The notes under the pieces were generated by a model that was not told where the DNA came from, ran no database searches, and saw only the letters and a program-made list of their open reading frames with translations. Made by a program: the position numbers and the translations under genes. A stretch of DNA of 64,000 bases from Sipunculus nudus. Taxonomy: Eukaryota; Annelida; Sipuncula; Golfingiida; Sipunculidae. Shown one piece after another: positions 23,841-35,553 of this stretch. The DNA lies in NCBI GenBank assembly GCA_026874595.1, contig CM049308.1:16802001-16866000 (forward strand), in the 5' to 3' direction. The stretch's first letter is position 1, and each line of letters opens with the position of its first letter.

Positions 23841-25196
23841 TGTATTGATGTCCAGCTGGAGGCAGGCCACATCTGATCATTGGAGGTCAGATTTGCCAGG
23901 GTGCCTGATTTGTCACTGGGGAGATCCCCTGCTTTGACAGGTGTACAGTTAATCTCATATCAAGGGGGGGGGGAGATTTGTTATTGTTTACACTGTATTT
24001 CCTTAATTGTTATGCTGTTTCCACTCCAATATACAAATTTTTTCTTGAAATAGTAATTCAAGGAGTACTCCAGAAGATGCAGTTTTGTGGTTGTTAAGCA
24101 TTTTTAAAGAAAAAGTTTCTGTTTAATAATTTTAGCAAATTAAAATATAACTAAAGCCATCAGTATGCATGAATTCACGTAAATGGAAAGTTATTGTGAA
24201 GCCCTTAACTTTCCAAGTACTGAACATTTTGTGCTTAAATTTGACACAACTTGTTTAAATGAAATTCTAGACAAGTTTGAAAAGTGGGGGCCCTGGCCAG
24301 GAACTTCAAGGTCAAATCAACTGAAATGTAAACTTTTTTAACCTTATAACTTGTGAAGTATTGCAAATCTGCCCTTCATATTTTACAATTGGGGCATCAA
24401 ACTGGATCTTATCTGATATATATCTTAATTTCAATTTTGAGTCAAAATTTCATATTCAGTGTTCATATTAATCAGGTGATAAAAAGATGTACAGTCCATT
24501 TCTAAATGTGGACAATTTTAAGAAGTGGCCAAGACTGAGTAGAATATTATGTGGTGAACTAGTAATATAATATCTGTACGAATGACAGATTAGAAACCTT
24601 TCAGCTTGTAGTCTTGGTCTTGGTTATATGACCTTGTTTCAAAAAGTGAAAGTTAATGGTGAAAGTGTGAATTTGAGAAGTGAAAGCTGAATACTGCTTT
24701 TAATGTACTGCATGTTGTAGTACACTGCAGGGTCCTGTGGTACAGATTGTTTTGTGTACATAACACATTCAGTCCAGATGAGGAAAGTATTTGTTCAGTC
24801 CTACCTTGTATGAGCATTAGGGCTGCACATTCCTTAAATATAAAAGGTTTTTGGTTTGATGTTTCCTTAAGGTTTTACTTTAGTGGTGATAGAGCATGAA
24901 AGTACATTGATACAGTTGTGTACAAGTGCACAGGCCAGAAATTAAGGAATGAATCTTGTTTGAATGAATGCTGAAATATATTACCAATAAAATATTTAAA
25001 TGATAGTTTTTACCAGGGAAGTAGGACTCAAGACTTGGACTTAGAGTCAGATGCCAAGTCCACTTTCTCAGGGACATCTTTTATTGAGGGTCCAGGGCTT
25101 GGGCTCAGACTCAGGAGGTCAGGCTGAGTCCATCTCGAGTCCAAAGGAGAAAGACCGTCACATAAACTAGGATGTTCAGATGGGAGACAAGAGACC
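23841..25196. other. Putative intron 1; no gene seen
   Basis: AT-rich DNA with an 11-base G run near 23965. From about 25020 to 25140 there is a degenerate array of GACTTGGACT / GGCTCAGACTC motifs, similar to a short stretch at 26.37-26.45 kb on the other side of the foldback element. Confidence 0.4.
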
Positions 25197-25200
25197 CATA

Positions 25201-26185
25201 TATATAAGTGTCAGTCGTAATGAGCGCGGTCGGGATGGGCGCGCGGTTCCTGGACGTGGTCGGGATTGGCGTGGTCGGGCTGGGCACCGGTTTATACAAA
25301 GCAAGATTGGTGCTGCTGGGCATGGACGCAACGGCTCTTATGAAACTTGAATATTACTAATTCCCTCAATTTTGTTACATTTGAACAGTTGGTTGACGTT
25401 AAGTGGGTTTTTCATGAGAAGCACGTGAATGCATTTCAATTTACGGTATTTATACAAATTAACAAATTCCCAGGTTTTAACGACAAAAAATAGACCTTGA
25501 ATGCTAATTTTACCATCTCATTCTAGTTGCTGGACATTTATCATAGAAAATAACAATATTTTCGTACCATGATAAACGATTTCAATACCAAACAACATTT
25601 GTTGATGTAAGCAACCTAGTTACCTGTAGAAGTACGTCAAAAGAAGGAAACCTGCTCACTCAGAAGCCAACACCGATTAATTAGTTACTTAGCGGGACAG
25701 GTTTTCTACAACGCTGTTTAAACAGCTGCAAAACTCATCTTCACAAACATTCAGTTGGTTGACATTAAGTGGGTTTTTCATGAGCCGCATGTGAATGCAT
25801 TTCAATTTACGGTATTTATACAAATTAACAAATTCCCAGGTTTTAACAACAAAAAAATCGACCTAAAACGACTAAAAATAGCGTTCAAGGTCAATTTTTT
25901 GTCGTCCAAATCTGGGATTTTGGTAATTAGTATATATACCATACATTGAAATGCATTCACGTGCGGCTCATGAAAAAACCCACTTATCGTCAACCAACTG
26001 TTGAAATATAACAATATTGAGGGAATAAGTAACATTCAAGTTTCATAAGAGCGGTCACATCCATGCCCAGCAGCACCAATCTCGCTTTGTATAAACCGGC
26101 GCCCAGCCCAACCACGCCAATCCCGACCACGCCCAGGAACCGCGCGCCCATCTCGACCACGCTCATTACGACCCTAATCTATATA
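25201..26185. mobile_element. Foldback element with ~300-bp inverted arms and GC-rich ends
   Basis: Left arm 25215-25510 and right arm about 25875-26171 are inverted copies, starting TCGTAATGAGCG and ending CGCTCATTACGA. The outer ~70 bp of each arm are strikingly GC-rich, with CGTGGTCGGG-type sub-repeats and a shared GGGCGCGCGGTTCCTGG. A third partial copy of the left arm (25749-25866, from CAGTTGGTTGACATTAAGTG to AGGTTTTAACAAC) abuts the right arm, forming a second, nearly spacer-free inner hairpin. TATATATA sequence flanks both sides, so any TSD is unclear. There is no transposase. Class unknown. Confidence 0.8.
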
Positions 26186-27834
26186 TATATGTAAACTAAT
26201 CACAATTAAAATAATATATACAAAGCTGTATATACAATACTTAAAATATTTCTGCATCTAGAGCTGTATATGTTAAAACATCAAAACGAAAGCATGTGTG
26301 AACTATAACAGAAATATTCATTATCATCACAAATATCCAGTTGAAGTGTTTTAAATAAAGATATTTTTATATGATTTGGACTTGAGCTTGGACCTCAAGG
26401 ACTTGGGCACTCAGACTTGCACTTGGCCTTGTTAATGTGGAATCTACTACAAAGTTTTTACCATGGGTCATTTAGAAAGAATCCCTAGCAGGGTATCCAT
26501 TTTAAAGTATATTTCTTTTAAGGAAAAGTCCATAATGAAGTATAAATGATAAAGATAAGCTGTATCAGTTTCATTCCTGAATCAAACAGAAAATCCATAT
26601 TAGAACAAAGTTTCATTTTGACACTGAAAGTCTGATATAAGCTATTCCCAGATAAGCTTGTGGGATATGTTATATGCTGGTCCATAATATGGTAATTGGT
26701 TTCAATCTTTGTATGAAGCTTCTGCATTGAATATTTGGTTTTGAAACTTTCATGCAAATTACATGAAAAAATATACCATTTTACAAATTTAATCTGCTGG
26801 TTTGGTTCTAAAGATGAATAATATACTATAGTGACAAGCCTTTGTGCCAGTTTCCATTTCTTAATGTGATTTACAGTCCACACAATAGATTGGAATCCCA
26901 TAAATAAGATTATCTGTTCAGTCTGTAACCTGTTTATTGATAAGAGTGCTGTTACAATTCATTATTTTACATATACAACCTCATAAAAACCTGTGAGAAG
27001 TGTAAAGTAGGGCAGATGTTCCTGAAGAGGAAAAGTATTAAACTTACCTGGGCCTTACAAAATGTTTTATTACTGATGCAGGTATACTTTCATGTAAAAA
27101 AAAATGACACAATCATGACACTTAAAACCAGACCAGGTGAACTGACCTACTACCCTTCTTTCATGAAACAGTTACTCCATGATATCACTATTCCTTCTGT
27201 TAACAGTTACAAATGATGTCAAATATTTGACCTTAATTTTAAAACTTTACAAGCTTGCTGCCAGTCAGCAAGAACTTTCATTTAAAATTATTTAAATTTA
27301 TTTAATGAGTGTTAACTTGAGCAGACCAAAGCAACGGTTCCTAAATACAGTCGCAGAACACTGCCTTTATTTTCATTGACATAAGTGCAAGAGAAAAGCA
27401 ATTACATCATGTAAGAATATGGATTAATCAGACTTGGGCAGCTAAAATGGTATTTCTGAGAAAAAAATGGAAAATTGTGACCATTTTGTAATTGATTAAA
27501 TATTTAATGTAAATGATAACTGTGCTGACAGAGGGTACAAAGAATAAAAGGATTTTCTTTGAAAAATCCATCATATTTAAATGTTGTCCAAAACCCTTAC
27601 TTTAAAATATTCTGACTTCTGAGAAATGTTTACATGATACAGTATGCAAATTTATTAAGTTTATACATGTATAAAGATTCTTAAAGATAATATTGTTAAA
27701 TATAGCTGCACCAAATGCCATGAACTTACATAAAAATTAAGGTCTCACAATGTCTACCTTAGGTAAATTATTAAGGAAAGCACTTGTCCAGTAAAGCTTC
27801 TTCACCCCTCCCCCCAATACTTGCTATTACATTT
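26186..27834. other. Putative intron 1; no gene seen
   Basis: AT-rich unique-looking DNA. The 127-codon minus-strand open stretch at 26518-26901 has no recognised motif and average AT-rich composition, so I do not call it. Confidence 0.4.
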
Positions 27835-28880
27835 TTAGGCCAAAAAAAAAAATAAATTATATGTTTCTCAGGCACTGCCCACATCACTTTCAACCTCTGC
27901 GTCATACGTTTTTATTGCCCAAGTTTCACATGGTATTCTAGTGACGTGGTTGATCCCTGCTAAAAAAAAAAATCTATGACTCCCGGGTTGGTCAGTTTCC
28001 CTCCAAATGATTCTTGGGTAATTTTTACCAATGAATATACTTAAGCATTGATAATTCCTCTAAAACTTTTGACCAATTAGACCTGTACATTGTTCATAGT
28101 TATCAATACTTCCATCTTTGGGGACTGTTTTCATTAATATCCACCACGCTGCGCCAATGTTCATAGCTAACGAAGTGATAATACTCCTGGTTTCCGTTAA
28201 AACATATGCTGTTTAAATAAACACTTGGAATCGGTCTAATTTTTGTGTGATAGAATTCATTTGTAAAATTTTGTCCCACAAAGAGAAATTATTTGTGTAT
28301 TTTCATGCTTCGAAACAGGTGAGATTCAACATGGCTGTCATCGGGGCCCATCGGCAGATATTGTTTTTTAAAAGAACTTCCATTTTACTTCTTTTGCATT
28401 TAAAATTTGAATAAGAAATATCAGTTAAGATTGTATAAGACTTAAAGAAAGAAATTTCAATTTTATATCTTTATTAAACAATCTTCAATTTCAATTTAAC
28501 AAGGCATGACCATAATGCATTTCGATTTGGAATCCCCCATGTCATGGCCATCGGCGGGGCCCACTTTTTCCGGCATTCCTTGCAAGATTTTGACATTCGT
28601 AGTATTATATAATCTGCTTTGTGTTATTATTACCTGAAAAAGAAATAAAAATCTCACATATTCCGAAGATCCTTTCAATCTTCTGCTAAATTCAACTTAT
28701 ACATCATTTATATCTAATATTTAAATCTTTACTTGTCATTTCTATGCCAGTGCCAGAGAAATAATTTATTATACTTTACGCTATTTTCATGGAAAAAGAA
28801 ATAAAATAAAAAGTCACCCGCCTGTTTTATATTCTGAAAAAAAGTGCTTGAGAAACATTATTAATTTTTTTTTGGCCTTA
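27835..28880. mobile_element. MITE of ~1.04 kb with long TIRs and TTA duplications (PIF/Harbinger-like)
   Basis: The element spans 27838-28877. The left end is GGCCAAAAAAAAAAA, then ATGTTTCTCAGGCACT; the right end read inverted is GGCCAAAAAAAAATT, then ATGTTTCTCAAGCACT, giving TIRs of about 40 bp with an indel. TTA flanks both ends (27835-27837 and 28878-28880). A 3-bp TWA duplication is characteristic of PIF/Harbinger. The interior has two related GC-rich patches (CATCGGGGCCCATCGG near 28340 and CCATCGGCGGGGCCCAC near 28548). No transposase frame is seen. Confidence 0.75.
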
Positions 28881-28914
28881 GTGTGTGCATAGGTCAATAA
28901 AGTTGCTTTAAAAG

Positions 28915-29329
28915 CAGGGTTTGCAGGTTTTACCCAACTAGGTGAAACCCGCATTTTTCTCAGATAGAACCTGGGTTGTATATAATAGATTTTTACCCAG
29001 ATAGCAACCCAGGATTCCTAGGTTTAACCCCATATTCCTGTTGATCATAGTGAAATGCTCTGCACAGCCAAAATGTGAGTGGTAAAAATGGCTTTTTATA
29101 GATTGGGGTGATTTGGTCAGATTCACTTAGCTTGTTACCTATATAATATTCACAAAGTGTTTATTTTCTGCTGAATAATCATTGAGGAACTGAGCTTTGG
29201 TCCTGCTTGATAAAAGCAGATAGGGATGGGGGGAAACTCTTTGTAATAAATTGGGCAAAAAACTTAACCCAGATTTTAACCTCTGGGTTAGGTAAAATTG
29301 GTTTTACCTCAGTCAAATGCAAACCATGT
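28915..29329. mobile_element. Possible MITE with CAGGGTTTGCA ends
   Basis: CAGGGTTTGCAGG at the left and TGCAAACCATG at the right are imperfectly inverted. The interior is rich in ACCCAG/GGTTTTACC motifs, like the hAT-like MITE at 21.7 kb. I could not find a matching 8-bp TSD, so the boundaries are tentative. Confidence 0.4.
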
Positions 29330-31681
29330 GTGGTTCCTTTTTGCAAACTTTTCATTTCTGAATTCTTGCAGAGAGACATGAACCATGTAAAGAAAAAATA
29401 CAAGAGAAGAAATACACAAGTGGGTGTGGCCTATGATGATTGACACAAGTGACTATTGACATTGTAGGAGCATTTCCTGTATCCTTACCTGGTCCAGGTG
29501 AGTCCTGTCTTGTTAATATGATAAGGATAACATTTGATTAACTGCTCAATTCATAATGTCTATTGTGGTTTCCTGTGAAGCTGTGAACTTTGCTTGTAAT
29601 GAGCTAGCAACAGTTATGGACAGAGGTGATATCTGTTCTAACATTTTACCCATTCAGCATTTCACAGAATGTCATAAAAAAATTTTTAAATTGAATGTGG
29701 TCAAACTTCTTTGTGTTTTCTATAGAGAATTTAGTGTTAGTCCACTATGAAGTCTTTTATATCGAATTGCAGCTATTTTAACTCCCTTTCAGAATATATA
29801 TTTATAATGTTAGTGTTGAGATTAACAATGATATGAGGTATATATATTATAATTTTTAAAATTTCCTTTTAGGTCAGAGGTGGGCTGACACGCTGTGAAT
29901 TGTAACGTTCTGCTTTTATCACATTTGTGCAGTGCTTGTCATTATATTTAATTTTCATTTTACATTAAAAGATCATTCTTGACTTGTAGGGAGAATTAAA
30001 CATCCCTATCAAAGGTGTCTAATTTTATTTAACTCCACTGGAAAACCATGTATCTGACATATTTGTTGTGACTTTGCAACATGTATGCTAAAAATGGAAC
30101 CAGGTATAAGACAGGATTATCGGCATTTACCATAAACTTCACCATTTTGAACTGCTATTTCGTCATTTTCAAACTGGGTTAGTATGTGCTTGGGAAAACA
30201 ACAACATGCCGTGTAGGACAAAACAGGCTTTTTAGGCCATGCATTAATTGGCTGGTTTAAAACTTTCATACAATTAAGACAAGCAGATATGATGCCCTAA
30301 AGGACCTTTCACATGTATTTATGTTGGGAGTGAAACACACTCGTAGGAAGCTCTTTAACTTATGAAAGTACATGGAATGTTTTACACCTTAAGATATATC
30401 AAAGCTTTTGTCACTTTCTTCGACCTTGACACAGCAACTACTGTATTTGTATTAAACTTGTTAACATTGTTTCTTGATACAAAAATTCATATTAAAAATT
30501 CACAATGAGCTATGCCCATGCTTCAGCCTTCCTTTGATCTCCCCTGTGTTTAAACTGTTCCTTAGTGATGTTAAAGAGAAAATAAAGGTACTAAGAAACC
30601 ACTCTTTGAGAAGTTAGAAAACAAGGTGTTAGGGTTTCATTAACAGTTTAAAGTGGTCATTTACAGTTTTAAGTGGTTCTTGTTTGAAGTACAGGCACCA
30701 TTTCTTATGCTGCTGGTCACAGCCCAATGACCATAAGCCACCAGGAGCAGGTTTCCCATGTCCTGCTCAGGTATTGTCTAATTATAATTAAAGCTGTAGG
30801 TGGTTAATTAGCAGGTCACACCTGAAAGCCTTTGGCTATACCTGAAAGCCTTTGGCTATGTTTAGACTGTTTGGCCCTAGTAGGTGATGTAACACCTGTC
30901 AGGAGGAACTTTATGATGTGCTCTTTTGATGTGGTTTATCTGTGATTAATTAATTAATAAAAGAGCTACCTCCAAAACATAGCCATACAGAAAGTATGAC
31001 TGCAAGGATACACAGCAGAGTTAGACATTGCAAGGTAGGATTTAGTATATTATAAATATACTATCTGTTATAATATATACTGTGTATACTGCATAAACTA
31101 GTATCATATAAAAAAGATTGTTTTTCATTTGGCTTTAGAGGAATATATCGTATGTAAGTTTTTTAGAATAACTTCTAAGAGAAATGATAAGAATTACAAG
31201 AACAGTATAATAAATGAAAAATCCATATGGTATGAATCTTGGTAACAATGTTTTGCCAACATTACCATACATGTCATAATAATTGGCTCGTGCATACTCC
31301 AGATCCCTCATATTACACCATTTTCCAGTTCAAAATTATACCTCTGATCATTATGTTCACAACATCTAACCCAATGTTTAATCAGTAGATATGGCATCAA
31401 AGCACTACATTGTTTTATCATGAGTGTCATTTTGCCATTGCTCCAGGAATCTTAACACTGTCCACACACTGTGTACGGTTGGATTCCCTCATTATGTTAT
31501 GGTGCCTGTGCAGTCTTCTGTTAATATGGTAGTTCTTTATATTCAGCTTAGTCATTTTATCATATTTGTAAAGAAAAACCTAAGAGCACTGACTTTTATT
31601 TACTGTTCTCTTTTGTCATTAATTCAAAATCAGATGAAGTGATAATATTTCTAGTAAAAACCATTTCATATAAGTTTTGTT
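29330..31681. other. Putative intron 1; 20-bp tandem duplication, otherwise nothing recognised
   Basis: CCTGAAAGCCTTTGGCTATA is repeated once in tandem at 30821-30860 with one mismatch. No exon or element boundary is evident. Confidence 0.4.
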
Positions 31682-31695
31682 GTTGCCATGGTAAC
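31682..31695. promoter_or_regulatory. RFX/X-box-like palindrome
   Basis: GTTGCCATGGTAAC fits the RFX consensus GTNRCC-N(0-3)-RGYAAC closely. Possible intronic enhancer site. Confidence 0.5.
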
Positions 31696-33191
31696 AAAGA
31701 AACAATTACCAGCTTCTTCACCAGACAGAAGCCACAAAATAAAACATTGTCACCTGGATCAGGTTGAAATAAATTTGCTAAATTTTACCAGATGGTTAAC
31801 AATTGCTGATAAATATTTTTAATCAGACCACAGCTAGGTTTAGAAAGTGAGCAGGTGGATAAAGTTTTCCTTTAAAATGATGCAGGCCTTTTTGGTTCTC
31901 ATAAAATATTTCACGGATGCATCATCAAACACCGGCATTCCTTTTCATGTAATATTAAGTTTTTCATTAAATTTAGGATTTGGCTAAACAGACGGCATTT
32001 AAACATTACATCTTACACTGTAAGGTAAACAGTAATTTTATTTCTTTTCAAAGGTATGATTTTTAAGAACAATTATGATCACAAATAATTAATTTGTGTT
32101 ACTTTTGGTATACCCATAATTTCCACAAGAGTCCTGTCATTGACATCTGAATTTTAGTGTGTACACAATGGCAGCCCCCAGAGAGGGAGAACACAACACC
32201 TTACTTCGAACATAAAGTTCAAGGACAGCATTCAGGCAATAATCTTTCTGGGGAAAGCTTGGATGGCTAGGGGACATGTATTGGCAAAGTTTAGACTGGA
32301 ATTATGCTTTTTTTATGGCCATGCTAACATTCTCAAAATATGGTAGGATTCAGACTTAATCCTGATTTGTTGTTTAAAACATATTATATCATGTCATTTG
32401 TTACACTTATATTTATAGCACAATCAAAACTAATTTATAATCTGGCCTACACCGGAAAATATATGTGCCAGGCATTTAGGTTTGGTGTCTAATTTGAATC
32501 CCTGATTCTATTTTGTGAAATCCCTTCATGTTAAATGTCATTGAATGTCATGCACAGACCTTGTTTGAGCAATAGCTGTAATTACTATAGAAAAAGCTAA
32601 TTGTAACTTGCAGATTTCCCTTTTTCCAGGTGAAATAATTAGCTCTCAAACCTACATGGACCTTGATTTTTATGTATCCCTGGAAAGCTATTTCATATTC
32701 CTTAAAATTTGAATTTTTTTAAATGACCATGAAATGTAAAGACCTCCATTAGTATGACTGTAATATTTGTTAGAGATTACATTTTTGCCACATTTGGGTA
32801 GTACATCATATGTAATTAATTATGTTAAGTATTAGAGGACTTCAATCAACAAACTAGAATACTTAATTATTTTTGCTAAAAACACTAGTCTTCAGTTGAG
32901 TGGATTAAGTGTGAGTAACTGTTCACCATTTGTTTCATGCATTATATGAATATAAATTATTCATTCTTGGAAGAAAATAAGTTAAATTACCATTCATGCT
33001 GCAATTTTTAGAATCTTTAGAAATAATTTTTTTTTTAGAAATAATATTTTTATATTGAATAAATAATTTATTTTCACTCAAAATGTTAAATTATTTCAAT
33101 GCATAATGTTTTGAATAATTATAACAACTACCTTTTAACTTCAGTAAATACTTATAGTTAGCAAGGTTTTGAATGTTTGGTGATATAATGA
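31696..33191. other. Putative intron 1; no gene seen
   Basis: AT-rich, apparently unique DNA. Nothing recognised. Confidence 0.4.
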
Positions 33192-33359
33192 TCATTATAT
33201 GGAGATATAGTCCTAAAGGAACGTGAGGAAGATCCGGATGACAGCCAGTACATCACACAGAGAGATGAGGATGCCTCACTCAGTTATGCTTCTGTTTTCC
33301 CAAGCATCTGCAGCAGTCCTATATTGAATATCCCTCACCATGAACACTTGTTGCATTGA
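33192..33359 (+). other. Coding-looking open stretch without a start codon
   Basis: Fifty-five open codons end at TGA (33357-33359). The stretch KEREEDPDDSQYITQRDEDA has acidic, non-AT-driven composition unlike surrounding random frames. Codons upstream of about 33210 look intronic. An exon of an unannotated isoform, a dead exon or a conserved regulatory patch are all possible. I recognise no domain. Confidence 0.2.
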
Positions 33360-34016
33360 TTATTCGGGAACCGCCCAATTCAGCAGATGTATAGGTATTG
33401 TCTGTTTGGCTACAGTAAACAGTTGGCCAGGCCAACGAAGGGACATCTTGTGGTTCTCATGGCTTGTCAGGGGAACATGGTCGCTTTATTTTGTTTGGCT
33501 GTATGGATTTTGTGCCAGATGAAAATATGAACTTGTTCCAGGAATCCATGATTGGGCTAATTTTGAGTATGAGTAATTCTGATTAACAGCGAAAACCAGT
33601 CATTACAGATAAAACAATTGTAAGAAAGGAAATGTCATATTGGCTTAGAATAGAGAAAAATCCACCAGGATCAAGCAAGGATCAGTAATGGTTTTGTAAA
33701 TGCCTCAAACTATAAAATATTTTGTTGCACTGTATTACTCCTTTGGGAAAGTGGAAACAACCATTTATATTTATTATGTACTCATATAAATGATATATCC
33801 GTCCAGAAAACAGTGTTAACAAGTAAAAAATGTGGACAACTGCATTATGTGGCCAGTGCTTTATCGGAACTGAGGACCCTGCTGCCCTAAGTGCATCATT
33901 GGCCTGAGTTTAGGATACTGTGATGTGCATTTGATATTGATGTGCAAGATAACATCTGCAAGTTATGCCCTTCTACCACTACCAGAGGCAGATAATGAGG
34001 GGCTGCTGAGAGTGTT
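33360..34016. other. Putative intron 1; no gene seen
   Basis: Moderately GC-richer than its surroundings up to about 33540. It includes a forkhead-type GTAAACA site near 33415. No supported exon. Confidence 0.35.
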
Positions 34017-34030
34017 ATCACCATGGCAAC
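34017..34030. promoter_or_regulatory. RFX/X-box-like site
   Basis: ATCACCATGGCAAC (reverse complement GTTGCCATGGTGAT). It is followed by GCATCTG, as is the site at 35164. Confidence 0.42.
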
Positions 34031-34463
34031 GCATCTGCATCACAAAGCACCAGATGACCTAGTTTTTGGCTAGGCAGTGAAAAAGCTTACTGACACACAA
34101 GGGTCTATTAGTAACTGGATAGGCAGTAACACATGTAAAAAGGGCATCAAGAGTCTTGATACTGCTGGTTTCTATGATTAGATAATGAACATTGCAGTTG
34201 ATCTTAAGATAAGCTAAAGTTAATTCAAAACAAGACCTAACTTGCAGTTTGAAAGTGAGTTCATTGAAGCAGCTATTTGAAACCTCTCTTGAGTTTGTTT
34301 CTTGTAATGGTGGGTGTGATTTATATATGTACATATGTATATTTGTAGTAATAATACCAATACATTTATAGCACCTAGAACACCTTCAAAAAGTTAATGA
34401 GGCCTTCAATGCCAAGACTTTTTTAAGGAAAAAAAAATATTAAAAAAAAACAATATTTTTAAC

Positions 34464-34499
<36 letters not shown>
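34464..34499 (+). repeat. (TAA)n microsatellite
   Basis: About twelve uninterrupted ATA/TAA triplets. Confidence 0.95.
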
Positions 34500-35163
34500 T
34501 AAAACAGGTTTCATTATGTATAGTTGGAGGGGTGACTTTTTAGGTGACTGCTATTAGAGTTAAAGATATTTAATTAGAAATCTTATTTTTCAGGGAAATG
34601 CCAAAGCTTTAAATAAATTTGAATATTTCAGATGAGAAAGGACAATTTAAATTAAAGGTCAATATAAAACAGTCCTTTAATACTCCTAAAATAAGTTGTG
34701 GTCCATTATTAAGGAGTTCACCTCAGCAGAGCTCCAGTTTTTAGAACAGCTCAATAAAACATTAAATATTAAGACAAAAAATTGGTTATTTAAATTTTTT
34801 TTTCAAATTTTATAAATGAATATAATTATTATATATAATTATATATCCAGTTAACAAATGAAGAGTATCTCACTTATATGATCATCACTTAGCAGTGTTC
34901 CTCCACTGTCCCAAGTAATGGTTTGAAGCGGTCCAATGGTTAAGAGTGTAATAAGAGTGTGTCCTCCACACATTGCGGAGGGTGGGATGACAGGGATCAG
35001 CTGACAGGGTTATAAGTTTATAACTGCGGTGATGGCCATGTTTTGGCTAGATATTGGTTAGTGAGAAAGTGGTAAGTGTGGAGAACAACCAAGTCTTGAT
35101 GCTGTTGAATCAATACCACACCAGTTCCAGCAGCAGAGCAGGCCTAGCCTGGCTGAAATCACT
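34500..35163. other. Putative intron 1; no gene seen
   Basis: Very AT-rich up to about 34860, then more balanced composition leading into the X-box at 35164. Confidence 0.4.
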
Positions 35164-35177
35164 GTAACCATGGTAAC
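35164..35177. promoter_or_regulatory. RFX/X-box-like palindrome
   Basis: GTAACCATGGTAAC, followed by GCATCTG. It shares ACCATGGYAACGCATCTG with the site at 34.02 kb. Confidence 0.48.
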
Positions 35178-35537
35178 GCATCTGGGATAATGTCCGGCAG
35201 TGGATGAGAAGCCCCCCTGTTCAGATTTGGTGAAGGATGCTATGCGACCTTCAGGGTTTATAGGCATTACAGGCTCTCCTCAGGCTCTGTCGACAGGATA
35301 CGGATTTCCACAACTCAAAACAGTATGTGTGCATGTAGTAGAGAGAGAAAGATGAATGGTTTTTTTTTGGGGGGGGGGAGGGGGAATATGTAATTGCCTA
35401 ATGATATCACGTTGTCCTTTGACCAATCAATATTATTAAGAAGGAATTTTGGAAAGAATGATGTAGAAGTTATTGTCAGTGACATATAATTGAAGACAGG
35501 TCGTTAACTTCATCCCATCCCTGAATTGGGATTATAA

Positions 35538-35553
35538 GGGGGGGGGGGGGGGG
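35538..35553 (+). repeat. G16 homopolymer
   Basis: Sixteen consecutive G. A shorter G-rich run (GGGGGGGGGGAGGGGG) lies near 35369-35384. Confidence 0.9.

Noticed and set aside
25111-25323. Pro/Thr-rich minus-strand open frame
   Set aside because: Created by GC-rich sub-repeats in the foldback arm.
26518-26901. 127-codon minus-strand open frame
   Set aside because: No known motif and no splice or promoter context; plausible by chance in AT-rich DNA.
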